Assembly (NCBI GenBank): GCA_032690845.1
Contig: CM064433.1
Location: 38,004,658-38,068,657 of the forward strand
Reading direction: 5' to 3'
DNA length: 64,000 bases
Origin: Eleusine coracana subsp. coracana
Taxonomy: Eukaryota > Streptophyta > Magnoliopsida > Poales > Poaceae
Both the position numbers and the translations under genes were made by a program. Positions 10,746 through 21,977 of this stretch are shown here, in pieces. Positions within the stretch are counted from its first letter, which is position 1; the number at the start of each line of letters is the position of its first letter. The notes under the pieces were generated by a model. The model had not been told where the DNA came from. It did not search any database and was given only the letters and a program-made list of their open reading frames with translations.

Positions 10746-11700
10746 TGCTGGAATTTTATGGGCTTGGCCCATTTATATTCACAATAATTCCTAGTAAATC
10801 TCAAAGGCTCATTCATGAGTGGTGAAAGTACAAATATTTAATCCTACATTGCTAGTGGAGGTGGAGGGAGTCCAACTTATAAGGTTGGTTGCTGTAGCAT
10901 GTCTTGCTAGTGTTTGGATGGGAGAAGGAAAGAACACATGCGCACGCTCGCCTCGCCTCGCGGGGCGGGGCATGGGCGAGGCTACGAATCATCTGCGTGA
11001 ATGATCCACCGAAATCTGGTCCTTTGCCTTATGGGGGCTTGGCTTCCTTTTGCACTTTCCTTTTTTCTGTGTGTCCAATATGTTTTAATATGGAAACCGA
11101 CTCGGTTGTGGAACGCCCAACCCTAGCGGTTCCCCCTATAAATATGTACGGATGCTGCCATGGATCACATCACGTAATTGCCTAAGGTTTTGCCTCTCTC
11201 TACTGTTGCGCCGCCAAGACTTCTCCATCCCGATCGTCGATGCGCACCGGCGAACGGGAGAGCAAGTCTCCGGAACTGTCGTCCTCTGTGATCTTGCACC
11301 GGGAGAGGGCATATAAGGATTTTGGGAAATGCTCGATCACTTCCTCGTCTTTGTCAAGCTCATTGCCACGACTCGTTTTCCTCTACGTCTAGTCAGTGTC
11401 ACCTGGCGTCGCCAATAATATGATGATGCTGAATGTCATCGTCGCCTACTCTACCTGATCCAAAAGGAAATGTACGTATTCTCATCTAAAACCATGTCTT
11501 CCATAATGGCTATCGTGATCTGTTTATCTATGATAGTTGTCGATAGTATGGTAGATGTTGTGATTTTGTCTGCCTTTATTGACTTGTCTAGATTATGAGT
11601 AGACTTGTCTAATTTATCATATAATCTGTTAATTATATTTATGATTTATTTCTAAATTAATATAAAACTAAAAGTGCTAATTTATCCGACAATCTAAAAA
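10746..11700 (+). repeat. Copia LTR (5' LTR of a truncated element)
   Basis: It begins TGCTGGAATTTTATGGGC and resembles the start of the solo LTR at 59842. Both carry GGGC/GCCCAT blocks followed by an ATAATTC block. A TATA-like CCCTATAAATATG near 11134 is followed by a GC-rich leader. The right boundary is approximate, because I see no clear PBS before gag starts near 11725. Confidence 0.6.
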
Positions 11701-11724
11701 CCTTATTATAGGCATTTTAGTTTT

Positions 11725-13519
11725 ATGGCCGAATTTATCAATGCACTGAGGCCAGAAAATTTTACTTGCGTGCACTTCAAGAGATGGCAAGTGAAAGTCA
11801 CTCTATGGTGAACTGCCATGAATGTGTTCTGGGTGTCCAAGGGCAAACCTATAGGCAATCTCACTGAAGATCAGGAAAAGGCTTACAGTGAAGGTAACAT
11901 AATATTCTTGCGTGCTGTTATTGGAGTTTTGGTAGATTGTCTTCAGGACGTCTACTTCTATCATACAGTCATAAAGGATATGTGGGACACTCTGATCACT
12001 GACTATGGTGGTTCAGATGCTGGTGCTAAACTGTATGTCATTGAGCAGTTGCATGATTATATAAGATGGTATATGGCAAATCTATCGTCACGCAAACTCA
12101 TAAGATATAGTGCATTGTGAAGGAACTCGAATTGCTTAAGATGGTCGTACCTGAGAAGCTTGTGGTTGGGGCATTATTGCCAAATTGCCTTCGTCTTGGA
12201 CAGATTTTGCCACTACTATTAAACACAAGAGGACCAACATACCTGTCTCAAATTTGATCGTGTCTCTTGATATTGAGGAGAAAGCCTCCACAGTAGAAGT
12301 TTGCGAACATGGTGACCAGTGCTGGAGAAACTAGTGGGTATGGTAATTTATCATATGTTGTTTCTGTATTTCAATCTATTAGTTGGTGGCTTGATATTGG
12401 TGCTAATATTCATGTGTGTGCTAATGTTTCTTTGTTTAGTTCTTACCAGGTCGCCCGGGATTCTTCTGTCCTAATAGGGAATGGGTCACTTGCTTCTATT
12501 CATGGTCGAGCTGAAGTTTACTTCAGGGAAGATTGTCCAATTGAAAAATGTATAACATGTCTCTCCTATCAAGAAGAATCTTGTTGGTGGCTCCCTTTTA
12601 TGTAGGGATGGTTTTAAGGTAGTGCTTGAGTCGAATAAAGTTGTCGTGTCTAAGAGTGGACAATTTATGGGTGAAGGCTATGAGTGCGGATGCTTGTTCC
12701 ACTTTTTCCTTTTAGATTATTGCAATAAGTCTACGAACTATATTTATGATGGTTTTAATGAGAGTGATGCTAGTGTTTAGCATTCATGTTTATGTCATCT
12801 AAATTTTGGTTCTATGTCTCGACTTTTCAGCTTGAATTTAATTCTAATTTTTTCTATTGTCAAAGGTTCTATGTGCTCAAGTTATGTGCAAGCTCGAAAG
12901 CCTCACAAGACTGTAGAGGAGAGACACTTGGCACCAATAGAACTTATATATTCAGATCTTTGTTAAATGAATGATATATTGACTGAGGGTAAAAAAAGAT
13001 ATTTCATAACTTTGATTGATAATGTGTCTAGATATTGCTATGTTTATTTGTTAAAAATAAAAGATGAGGCTCTGAACTACTTTAAAATTTATAAGGCTGA
13101 AGTTGAAACTCCACTAGAGAAAAAGATCAAAAGAATTAGGTCCGATCGTGGTCACAAGTATATCTATAACGATTTTGATTTATTCTATGTGGAACATGGT
13201 ATGATACCTGAGAGGACGCCTCACTATTCGCCCTAATTAAATAGGGTTGACAAAAGAAAAAATCGCACCTTGACTGACTTGGTTAATTTCATGTTAGACA
13301 AGACTGGATTATCTAAGACATTTTGGGAAGGCTTTATTGACATCATGTCATATCTTAAATAGAGTTTCTATGAAGAATAAGGAGAAGAGGCCATATGAGA
13401 AATGGATTGGTACAAAGCCTTCACTCTCTTACTTACACACATGGGGTTGTTTGGTCAAAGTTAATGTGCCAATTAACAAGAAGCGTCAGAGTAAAGTGTT
13501 TGTTGCACGTGACACATGA
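11725..13519 (+). pseudogene. Truncated copia gag-protease-integrase
   Basis: The remnant begins MAEFINALRPENF. The gag core at 11818-12120 includes FLRAVIGVLVDCL and IKDMWDTL, of the UBN2/copia gag type. A protease relic at 12309-12605 reads WWLDIGANIHVC, with Ile where the active-site Ser/Thr of D(S/T)GA should be. Integrase pieces lie at 12967-13236 (FITLIDNVSRYCYVYL and IRSDRGHKY) and 13337-13519 (RPYEKWIGTKPSLSYLHTWGC). Several stops and frameshifts separate them. Nothing resembling RT or RNase H follows, and the element is cut near 13519. Confidence 0.85.
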
Positions 13520-14033
13520 CTCAGCATCACTTTATAAAACTTTCTTTAAGGCACTATGAATCAACTTTCAAATCAATAGGGATTCTTGTGTACAGTTACA
13601 CAGATACATGCAGTAGACGGCCAAAGAACAAGGTAGTACAGTACAAGTAACAGGTGAACAGGTGAAGACCACGAATAAATTCCACCGATCTCAAGCAGCC
13701 TAATGAAGATAAAGTGATAAACACTCAGACCCACAGTCAAACGCCGACAAATGATGACAAGCGCAAGAATTTGTTACAACTTTCGGGTCCAGATGGTACA
13801 CAGGAAGTGAATGAAATCATAAGAATGCAGGAAACAGAAATGACTGACACAAGCAGGTCGAATCTGAATTCAGGGACGCACGAGACTGAAAGATGTCAAC
13901 TTCTTCCGTCTTTATTCAAACATATATCAATCACGAAATATCGAAGCAAGCTTCCAGTTGATTGGAGTAATTAAGTACTCATGCAGGAAGAACTGGAACT
14001 TAGCAGGAAAGAAGATGATGACCACGTAACTGA
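13520..14033. other. Non-coding, likely 3' flank of the DUF247 gene
   Basis: Between the broken copia element and the DUF247 stop there is no supported gene. The DUF247 transcript would run leftward into this stretch, so part of it may be 3' UTR. An 86-codon frame at 13714-13974 has no recognisable domain. Confidence 0.4.
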
Positions 14034-15364
14034 TCACTCGTAGTTCGACTTGAGAGAAAGTATAGCCTTGAAGATGCCCACCAACACGCCGACGATGGAC
14101 AGCACTGCAGCAATGGTTTTGGCGTTCTTGTAGACAAACTTGTAGATTGCTAACCACAGCCGACGCTTCTTCCTGTACACCTCAATGTCTCGGAAGATTT
14201 GCCAGTAGGCTTGGCCTGCTACCAAATTCGGGCAGAGGTCCTTGAAGAACTCAAGGATGTGCTGATCTCCAAACAAACCTTGCACGATGCCCTTATGGCG
14301 CAGCTTCCGTACATCCTCTGCCTGGTTCATCATCAAACAAGGACGCAGAGGTACGAGCTAACAGGGAGCTCGCCTGCGTCCTTCAATAAGGCTGTCTCTG
14401 AGTACAACTCCAATGCTGCCATGTTGATCAGCAAACAAGCGCTAGCGTTGCCGAGGTTCAACGGCTGCACTGCAAGCTTCGCGCAGAGCAGTCCTTTCAC
14501 CATCTCCATGTTCATCACACCTGTAAAGTTCGCGGTAGCGGTTTTTCTGGCTTCCAGCTTGATGCCCATCTCTGCTAGCTCCGATGCGTGGTAAGTTCTT
14601 GTCCTTTCAGATACCAGGTTACTGATACTTTGTCCCTTGCTGTGTACTAAATCTAATAGGAGGCCGAGGAGATGTGAACCCCCGATGTCCATACGCTGTT
14701 GCGAAGCATATTCCTTTGGTATGACAGAAGGATATGCGTCCACAAGGAAATTGACAATGTCTTCCTTGAGAAAACGCAGTGGCCCCATGAGCCGTGCAAT
14801 CACTGCCCAAGGGATCTGGTTTTCCAGCAACATAATGTCCCTTCGTATACCTCTTATATCCTGCTGCATGATGACCCCAGTACGCCAGTCCAAATTCTCG
14901 GGTGTTTCTGTAGGAACTATCCCTCTTCTAAACATGCCGCTGCACACAAACAACAGCAAAAAACAACCATCGATGAACATCATGTAACAAAAATCAGCAT
15001 CACTTATCTTTCGAACTGCATCCATGTCGCCATAGCAGTCCTGGACACTACCAATGATGGGTTCAATGATGGCCGGGGTTAGCCCTCCACCCAACTCCAA
15101 CCCATCAATGAATAAACGGACAGCTGTGCGCTTGACATTTTCCATACGTTGAAATTCGGGCTTGCCATGATAGTAAGGACCAATGGCAATGGTCCTGGGG
15201 GCAATATAGCCCCTCTCCCTACCAATCTTAAGTAGGTCCGAAGGAAACCTAGGGAACTCATAGTAATTTATAGCAATCTGTTCGCCATTATTATTGCACC
15301 GATTCATCTCCTCTATAGTTCCGCTACTGCCCTCTATCTCCAAAGTGTTGACGGGAGCCACCAT
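14034..15364 (-). CDS. DUF247 (UPF0481) family protein, one apparent frameshift
   Basis: A plant-specific DUF247 protein of unknown biochemical role. Two members (S- and Z-DUF247) are linked to grass self-incompatibility, but nothing here ties this gene to that. The preferred start is the ATG at 15362-15364 (MVAPVNTLEIEGSS). Family marks follow in order: ERGYIAPRTIAIGPYYHGKPEF, DADFCYMMFIDGCFLL, DIMLLENQIPWAVI, LAEMGIKLEARKTA and NMAALELYS. This frame ends at 14333 just after SSYLCVLV. The rest (MMNQAEDVRKLRHKGIV through the C-terminal hydrophobic segment AKTIAAVLSIVGVLVGIFKAIL) continues at 14034-14336 in another frame. Joined length, about 440 residues, is normal for the family, so a single-base indel near 14336 or a sequence error is the simplest reading. 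The C-terminal helix suggests membrane anchoring. Confidence 0.85.
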
Positions 15365-15469
15365 TGTTGGAGACACTTGCAGCTCACAGCACACGGCTGG
15401 TGATTCAATATCTGTGCAGTGTGGATAGAGGTTTGGATTAAGTGAAGATAAAAAATGGAAAAATATTTA

Positions 15470-15965
15470 TCTAGTACACTACAAAACCATGACTTCGTTT
15501 CCAACACACTGCAAAGCATGATTAGTCTCCTACACATTGCAAAATATGGATTTAGCAATAACACACTCCAAGTTGTTCACTATTGTCTGTGGCATACTAT
15601 AACCGATGAAACAATTGTTCAACTTTTTAATCTCCACGCATAAGATCTATGGATACTTTTGTACATTATACATTGTTACATTCTCTATCCATGTAAATTT
15701 TTTTTATAGAATTGAGCAAACTATGCAGACAATAAAAAACTCTATCCAAAATACATTGATCGAGTATACAAGACTGCATCTTTGTGTGAAGTTCCAAGTT
15801 CTAATGTATTTTATATCTTGAGATTCAAAAGTAGAAAACATTTGTTTTATTGAACATGGTGTGTCGTGGAGAAGATTCAACATTCCTCGAGTGCGTTTCA
15901 ACATTTATCCTTGTGTTGGAGACTTGGAGATGAAACCACACTTTCATAGTATACTATCAACAAAT
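15470..15965. repeat. Possible diverged foldback repeat
   Basis: The left part and the reverse complement of the right part share weak blocks: ACTA...CCA...TTTCCAACACA type sequence, and CAACTTTTTAATCTC versus CTACTTTTGAATCTC. The style resembles the clearer foldback element at 16.0-16.6 kb. Similarity is low and boundaries are uncertain. Confidence 0.35.
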
Positions 15966-16011
15966 TTACCAATATTTAAAGCCCATTGCACTTACATATA
16001 AACACGAGTGG

Positions 16012-16582
16012 AAGTTGTATATTTTTTATGGCCAAATTGTCTGGAACACACTAACAAACTACGGTTTCGTCCTGAACATACCAGCAAAGTCGAATTTAGC
16101 TGTAACACATTACGATTGTACAAAAATTCATGTGTGTCACACTATGACCGTTTAATAATTATTTTTTTTAACTTTTCCACTCTAACATATACAATACATT
16201 AGAATTTGAATCTTGTCACAAATACATTGTTGTATTCCTTATGATTAAAAAATAGAGCTAGATTTTTTTCCGATTATTTGCATGTTGTGCTTGATAAATT
16301 AAATATTAAAACAATGGGCAAACAATAGAAACAATAAAAGAAAAGCTAGCTCCATTTTTTGTTACGGAGAATTCAACAATGTATAGTTGTACCAAGTTTC
16401 AAATTCTAACATATTTTATACAGAGAGATAGAAAAGTTTAAAATAATTATTAAACAGTTAGTGTGACACAAACCAATAATTTCACAATTTTAGCGTGTTA
16501 CAGATAAATTCGATTTCGTTGGTGTGTTCTGAATGAAACCGCAGTTTGTTGGTGTGTTCCATACAATTTGGCCATATATATA
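16012..16582. mobile_element. Foldback (long inverted-repeat) MITE-like element
   Basis: Positions about 16018-16265 are an imperfect inverted copy of about 16330-16578. The arms start at TGGCCAAATTGT and end at ACAATTTGGCCA, and carry matching internal blocks (TTAGAATTTGAA and ATAGAGCTAG). The central loop is only about 60 bases. RNA from this stretch could form a hairpin of nearly 250 bp per arm with mismatches. I see no coding potential and cannot define a TSD. Confidence 0.8.
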
Positions 16583-17369
16583 TGAGTACTCACCCATCTG
16601 TATAACTGTGTGTGTGTGTGTGTCTACTGTATGAGCTCGTCCAAAAGATTCACAAAGTTACTATAGACGTGTCACTGATGATCTATACTGAGTCTAGAAC
16701 TCGAACATGGATAGATTGGTTCTACCATGGAATCAAAACTCATGAAACCATTATTTGGAGAATGATTATAGGCCTATATAACTCACATCCAAAATAATCT
16801 AATCACCAACATGGTCTTTAATCTAAGTATTGATCACCTAAAAAGAGGGGATCAGTCATACAGCAACATCAAAAGAGGATAATGATGAAGCAAGTAGGGG
16901 ACATGGTTGAAGAATACAATGCCGTGAAGAGTTTGATGCAGTGTAGATGGTGCTATTGTGGAGACAAACTAATACATGGTATATATAGATGATTACCAGC
17001 CTCGTCCATGAAGATGGCAGCGGTGACTGCAACAGATGGAGATGGAGTTGGTCTTCACTCTACTGCTAGCAGCACACCTAGGATCATAGTGGCTGGAGTG
17101 TCGGGTTGAGGATGCCTTACATGAATGGTCGAATGGTGTGAGTAGCCAGCTCCTCCCATTTTATGGCTGCACTACACGGAACATACGGGATCAAGGATAA
17201 CATGCGGATCCTTATAAAAACAGATAACATGCTGATTGGATATTTTATGAGCAAAGTGGAATCTAGTTCTTTTTAATCTTTGAAATTTGATGTTGTTCAC
17301 GCATCCTAATGCATCTGTCTCTACTTCGTTTGAAATACCTCTTTTTTTGTACAGTTTTATCTAAAAATA
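16583..17369. other. Non-coding stretch, no supported gene
   Basis: A short TG microsatellite lies near 16609-16623. I see no recognisable coding domain or element termini. The segment ends where the sequence shared with 35.2/36.2 kb begins. Confidence 0.4.
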
Positions 17370-17720
17370 TAAGAGGGAGTAGTAGTTACCAGGATCGATG
17401 CCAATAAGCAGCATTATATTAGTTAATGGAGTGTGCTTCGTGCTGAGCTGCTCTTTGTTTATAGAAAACGAAGTAATGTAGCAAACTGATAATATAAATA
17501 TATATGTTGTCCGTAGTTCTTGTTGATTAGTATAATCTCTTCAATTGTGCCACCATGTTGGTTTGATTGATCGGTCCGTTTGTTATTCTGATTTCTATGA
17601 TACATGCACCCAACCCCTTTCAGTTTTCTGAAACGAGTATTTACCCACTCCATTCTGGTGAACGGAAGTTGAATATAACAGGGAGAAAGAAAACCTAACA
17701 TCGCAACATGAGCTGTTAGT
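17370..17720 (+). repeat. Segmental duplication, copy A
   Basis: It starts at GGGAGTAGTAGTTACC and runs through GTTCTTGTTGATTAGTATAATC to GAACGGAAGTT. The same order of blocks appears in direct orientation at 35205-35264 plus 36229-36500, with about one difference every 8-12 bases by eye. Copy A lacks a 964-bp segment present in the other copy. No coding function is evident. Confidence 0.8.
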
Positions 17721-17879
17721 TGCAAACATTTATTACAGATTCTATTTTATTGACATATATAACGTAAAAAGTCGAGTATAAAAGAAGAGGAGAAAACCCA
17801 AAAAGGATCACAATCATAGATCTGAATTCGTTCTTATTTCTTTGGGGAGTATTATCTTTTAGCTCTAGTGTAACCACCC

Positions 17880-18150
17880 TTAATTAGCAAAGATGAGCTG
17901 CCTTTGTCCAGATGCAATGGACGAAGGGAAACAAATCGCGTGAAGAAAAGTTCCTTTCACGGTCATGTCCAAGACCTGAATGATTTTTCGCAAGCTTTTA
18001 AATTGACGCCCATCTCTGCCAGCTTGACATTTTGTGACAAGTTCGTGGGGATTAAGGAAAGGGTTCATTGACAGACCTACCCTCCGGTAGCCTACGATGA
18101 ATCGACCTGGCCACTGCCTCTCTGGCTTCCTCTGTCATGTTCTGTCGGCA
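17880..18150 (-). pseudogene. DUF247 gene relic
   Basis: On the minus strand one frame reads KLAEMGVNLKACEKSFRSW, matching ELAEMGIKLEARKTA of the DUF247 gene at 14-15 kb. Another frame continues with a DMTVKGTFLHA-like stretch equivalent to its later segment. Stops and frame changes interrupt it. It is a broken fragment of a second DUF247 locus, so the family was once repeated here. Confidence 0.65.
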
Positions 18151-18437
18151 GAGGACACAGTGATGGGGATAAAGTCCACGGGCAAAGGTGGAAGAATGCT
18201 TTACTCACACAACCGCACCAACTACAATGGTTTGTACTGCAACATCAAGGGGCAAAAAGGAGGGGCCGAATGATAGATTTTGCCTTGCCAGAGAAGAGGT
18301 CCCTAGTAACCTGCTCTATGATAAAATGAATTTACTTATATAAATAGGAGAGGTAGGCAGTTTATTTGTACCTTTTTTTTATTTCCCTATAATACAAAGA
18401 TATGCAACTCTCCTATGTGTTCGAGAAAAAAAAATAA

Positions 18438-18564
18438 GCAATGCTATAGGTCCAACCCAATTTGTTCAACCAATATAAAATCATGTCAGCATGTGGGGTC
18501 AAAAATATTGCATGTGTCTTGGTTGGACACTGGTTGGACGATTGAGTTGTACTTATAGCATTTC
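18438..18564. mobile_element. Short MITE, copy A
   Basis: About 127 bp with imperfect terminal inverted repeats (GCAATGCTATAGGTCCAACC and the reverse of GTTGTACTTATAGCATTTC). An inverse-orientation relative lies at 32950-33025 plus 35126-35190, interrupted by a solo LTR. It is non-coding. Confidence 0.7.
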
Positions 18565-18680
18565 TCAAAAAAAAAATATGGGAGAGAGATGTGATGTTTT
18601 GTAATCCTTGTGTATGTCATAAAGGAAACTCACCATCACTACACACCCCACTAACCAAATCCTTTTAGTTAGTAGCATAA

Positions 18681-19646
18681 GAGCATCTCAAAAAGCGCCT
18701 GTAAAATTAACCTCTAAAAGTGGTTGTTATTTGTTAAATATTGATTACCATACTGAATAATCTAGCGCAAAGGTAGAAATGATTATCGGAAGTTGGTTAC
18801 TTAAATAATTGGGTAAATCAGTTCGTTCTTTAAGACATAAATGCGATGTCGAGGGTGATCTTGGAGGAGCACATGCAGGATAGGGAAGGACCGGAATTCC
18901 CCTTTTTCAATGAGCTGGTTGTACTCCAGCTTTAAGGTGGGCATCTTGTAAAGGTTGCCACTAAGCTAGAGGCAAACAGGTATCTATTAGCAGCAATAGT
19001 CACAGTCATATGAAAGATAGCCAAAAACAAGCATCAATGCCATCAGATTCTATGAAATCAAGGGATAATTTTTCACACCTCCGACAGTTCCCCTTAAATG
19101 GATCCAAAGACTATTTTATTTGAGTGCATTTGAGGTCACAACAATATTACTTCTCTTGGGACAATAAATGTCAGAGTACTCAACTTTTCCCCTCTTTGTA
19201 GCTACAAATGAGAGAAGTTTAAGAGACTAAAATAATGGCCAGGTTTCAGAGGCCTACCGACTATTTTTTTATTAAACTCCAATAATTTATTTTAGAGTGT
19301 GTTTTGAATCATCTTTTGGTGACAAATCATAAGAGATTGACTCCTAATTAACCTGGTTTTGGAAGTTTCCAAAAATATTTGAGAGAACAAAAGCTCCTCC
19401 CATCTAAAAGTTCCTAAGATCCAGCTCTAAACTGTTAAAATATAGTAGCTTCTGCATTTTTTGGTTGGCCGACACTATTATTAGAAGATTCGATATATGG
19501 TGAACAAATTTAGCAATTCAGAGGTCACGTTTTGGGAGCTTACAAAAATTAAGAGTATATTTTGGAAGTTGTTCAACAACTAGTTTTGGTTGTGACACTT
19601 AAAATTAAGATAAAGAAACTATTTTTCAGAGTTGCTGGACATGCTC
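18681..19646. mobile_element. PIF/Harbinger-like non-autonomous element
   Basis: The ends are GAGCATCTCAAAAAGC and the reverse of GTTGCTGGACATGCTC, flanked on both sides by TAA (18678-18680 and 19647-19649), the target preference of PIF/Harbinger elements. An internal block near 19085 (AGTTCCCCTTAAATGGATC) recurs near 63940. No transposase frame is seen. TIR similarity is modest, so the class call is tentative. Confidence 0.5.
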
Positions 19647-19860
19647 TAAACATGCAGATTAGATTTTTATGTGCAAAGTGGAGTCTAGCTAAACTAACAG
19701 CCTCTTAAATCTCAAGGTACAGTGATAACTTCATAAAGTAATCCTAGGATTACTATATGAATTTAGTGGCCCAGGTGCAAACTCTTAGTACTCCCTCTGT
19801 TTTCATAGATGTTCTAGCACTTATACTTTTTTTTTTCAGAAAAGATATTCTGAGATCCTA

Positions 19861-20395
19861 ATGCAGCTTTCTCCTCTTCGTTTTCTATACCTCCTTATAT
19901 CTGTCTTTCTTATTATTTATTCACCATGCCTTTTTCATCTCCTCTTATTTTCTCTATCAATAGCTCAAGCCATAAATGCAACGGAACCACTTTTGTCCCT
20001 CGCGTCGTCTCGGCAGGAGGCGACTCGGGGCGACTTCCTCCTCTCCTGGGACCACCACCTCTCCCGAGAATCAGTAGCTGCCGTCGTCGTGTCGGCAGCG
20101 GCGGTGGCCAGCAGCGATACCCAATGGTGTCTGTCCGCAGGCCAGACCGCCCCTTCCTCTCTCTATTTTTTTCTCCTTCTCGTGCACTCAAGGCTCGTCG
20201 GCGTCGGCCCTCCTCTGGCCGTTTTGGACTTCTGTTGGCCAGATCCGGCTGTCACATGGCCGGACCTGGTTACCCCAAGGCCGGATCTGGTGCTCCTTTG
20301 CCACTCTGACCCTCCCATCGGTCGTTAGTTGTGGGTGGTAGAGCATCAGCTCTGGCGGGCTGTCTAGACAAATCAGACCATCCCAAGGTCGGATC
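19861..20395 (+). other. GC-rich target locus, left part; possible LINE-like relic
   Basis: Removing the retrotransposon at 20396-31900 joins this to 31906 onward. Repeated CCGGATCTGG-like phrases (about 20240-20300) recall 5' regions of grass LINEs, and the right part ends in a poly(A)-like tail at 32921-32928. A 155-codon frame at 19861-20328 starts with a hydrophobic stretch but shows no known domain, and I do not call it a gene. Confidence 0.35.
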
Positions 20396-21926
20396 TGAAG
20401 GTGCATCTAGGTCTCTAATTTTATTTTGGTGATTGGCATCAATACAATTAAGAATGGATTAATCTTTTAATAAGCATGCATGTAGATTATGGTATAAAGT
20501 TTGGTGATTAAATCCATAGAAACAAAAAGGGAGAAAAGAAGATGGCAAAGTGCTTCAAGATGAAATTCAAAATATGCTCAAGAATGAAGTTCATGGAGTT
20601 TTATTTTAAATCTTGATTATAGGAAAAGCCGTACTATTAAGAGGGACATAAAAGTGTGAAGCGGAGGTGAACTAAGTATAAAATTCCCCTTTCTAGGCCA
20701 AATAAAAATTTCCAGGGCAAAATCATCGGACTTGTCCGACCCATCAGACTCCAGTAGCTCTGCCACTTTGGGTCGTCGGACATGTTCGACGGTTATCGGA
20801 CTTGTCCAATGACCAGAGGAAAGTCTGATGCATCGAACATTTTCATCGGAGTACAGTTCCCCTGCCACCCTATTTTTATCGGACTTGTCCGAGCCATCGG
20901 ACAAGTCCATCGAATTCTAGTTCCTCTTCCCCTCCTGTGCCGTCGGACATGTCCGATGGCCAACGGACTTGTCCGATGGTCATCTCATCCGAGGCATCGG
21001 GCAAGCTTGTCGGACTCCAGTTTCTATGCCACCTTGATTCATCGTACATGTCCGATGACCATCGGACTTGTCCGACACAGATCTCAGAAATTGGGTCTCC
21101 AACGACCCTTTTCCCCATTGGGCTATAAATAGAACCCCTCTTTGCCCTTTGGCCGATTGGTCACTCATTCCACTCAAAAACACTCTCAAGCTCACTTTTC
21201 TCTCCCCAACTCTCCTTCCTTGCTTCCACTCTTGATTTGTGAAGGGATTGAGAGAAGAATGAAGTGCTCCATCGACTCCAAGCTTTCATCCTCTTGAGCA
21301 CTTGGTTCATCCTCACTGCCGACGACTATTGTGTTTGTTACTCTTGGGGATTCATCTCCTAGATGGTTAGAGGTGCCCGTAGAGCTCCCAACTTGTGTGG
21401 TGACGCCTCAGGAAGTTTGTATTGACCCCTCCTTTGTGGAGTTTCTAGTGGAAAACCAAGTTTGATCTTTATGGTCACTTGGAGAGGTTAGGGTTGAAAG
21501 AGACCCGGTCCTTTGTGGATCCCTCAACGGAGACGTAGGCTTCTTTGTAGAGCTAAACTTCGGTGAACAAATCTTGTCCCTTACTTATGCTTTTAATTAC
21601 TTGTCTCTCATTTACTTGTTCTTGCTCAGAAACTTGCTAGTTAGGGTTTGCTTCGTATTTCTGAAATTAACTTGTGTAGGTTGCTTGCTAATTGCTCTCC
21701 TTAATTTTACAGCTTCCCCTTGTTTATATTCACTTGCTCCTAGCTTGCCTTACACTAGTTTTAATATTTACCCAGTCGATCTACTTTTCTATCTCGTGCC
21801 ATCGGACAAGTCATCGGACTTTTCTCACAATCATTGGACAAGTCCGACACTACGCATTTAACTTTTATTATTAAGTAAATTTTAGGAATTATTGCCTATT
21901 CACCCCCCCCCCTCTAGGCACTTTCA
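20396..21926 (+). repeat. 5' LTR of the SIRE-type element
   Basis: 1531 bp, TGAAGGTG to CACTTTCA. TATA-like GGGCTATAAATAG lies near 21119, so transcription probably starts around 21150. The palindromic TCGGACWTGTCCGA array occupies 20725-21080, just upstream of it, with two more copies near 21800-21845. Confidence 0.92.
20725..21080 (+). repeat. Palindromic TCGGACWTGTCCGA array, 5' LTR
   Basis: About ten exact or near copies of the 14-base palindrome core GGAC(A/T)TGTCC, with the flanks TCGG/CCGA usually kept. They come in close pairs separated by short variable linkers, and the array ends about 40 bases before the TATA-like box. The opposite-strand form (GGACAAGTCC) also occurs. The position is that of an enhancer in U3. 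Confidence 0.88.
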
Positions 21927-21928
21927 AT

Positions 21929-21940
21929 TGGTATCAGAGC
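21929..21940 (+). other. Primer-binding site of the SIRE-type element
   Basis: TGGTATCAGAGC, two bases after the LTR end, complementary to initiator-Met tRNA as in most plant copia elements. Confidence 0.95.
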
Positions 21941-21977
21941 GGGGTCTTCTTGAAGGCTTAACCGCTTGAAGATAAAG

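Noticed and set aside
13714..13974. 86-codon gene between the copia element and DUF247
   Set aside because: It is low in complexity (Thr/Gln/Asn rich) without conserved motifs, and lies where DUF247 3' UTR is expected.
19786..19830. Stowaway MITE (CTCCCTCTGTTTTCATAGATGT start)
   Set aside because: The left-end phrase fits, but no partner end or TA duplication could be located.
19861..20328. 155-codon frame with a hydrophobic N-terminus resembling a signal peptide
   Set aside because: No domain follows, overlapping frames on both strands are equally open, and the region looks like part of a broken repeat.
20725..21080. CRISPR-like repeat array
   Set aside because: The repeats are short palindromes with irregular linkers inside a plant LTR. 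There are no spacers of constant size and no cas genes.
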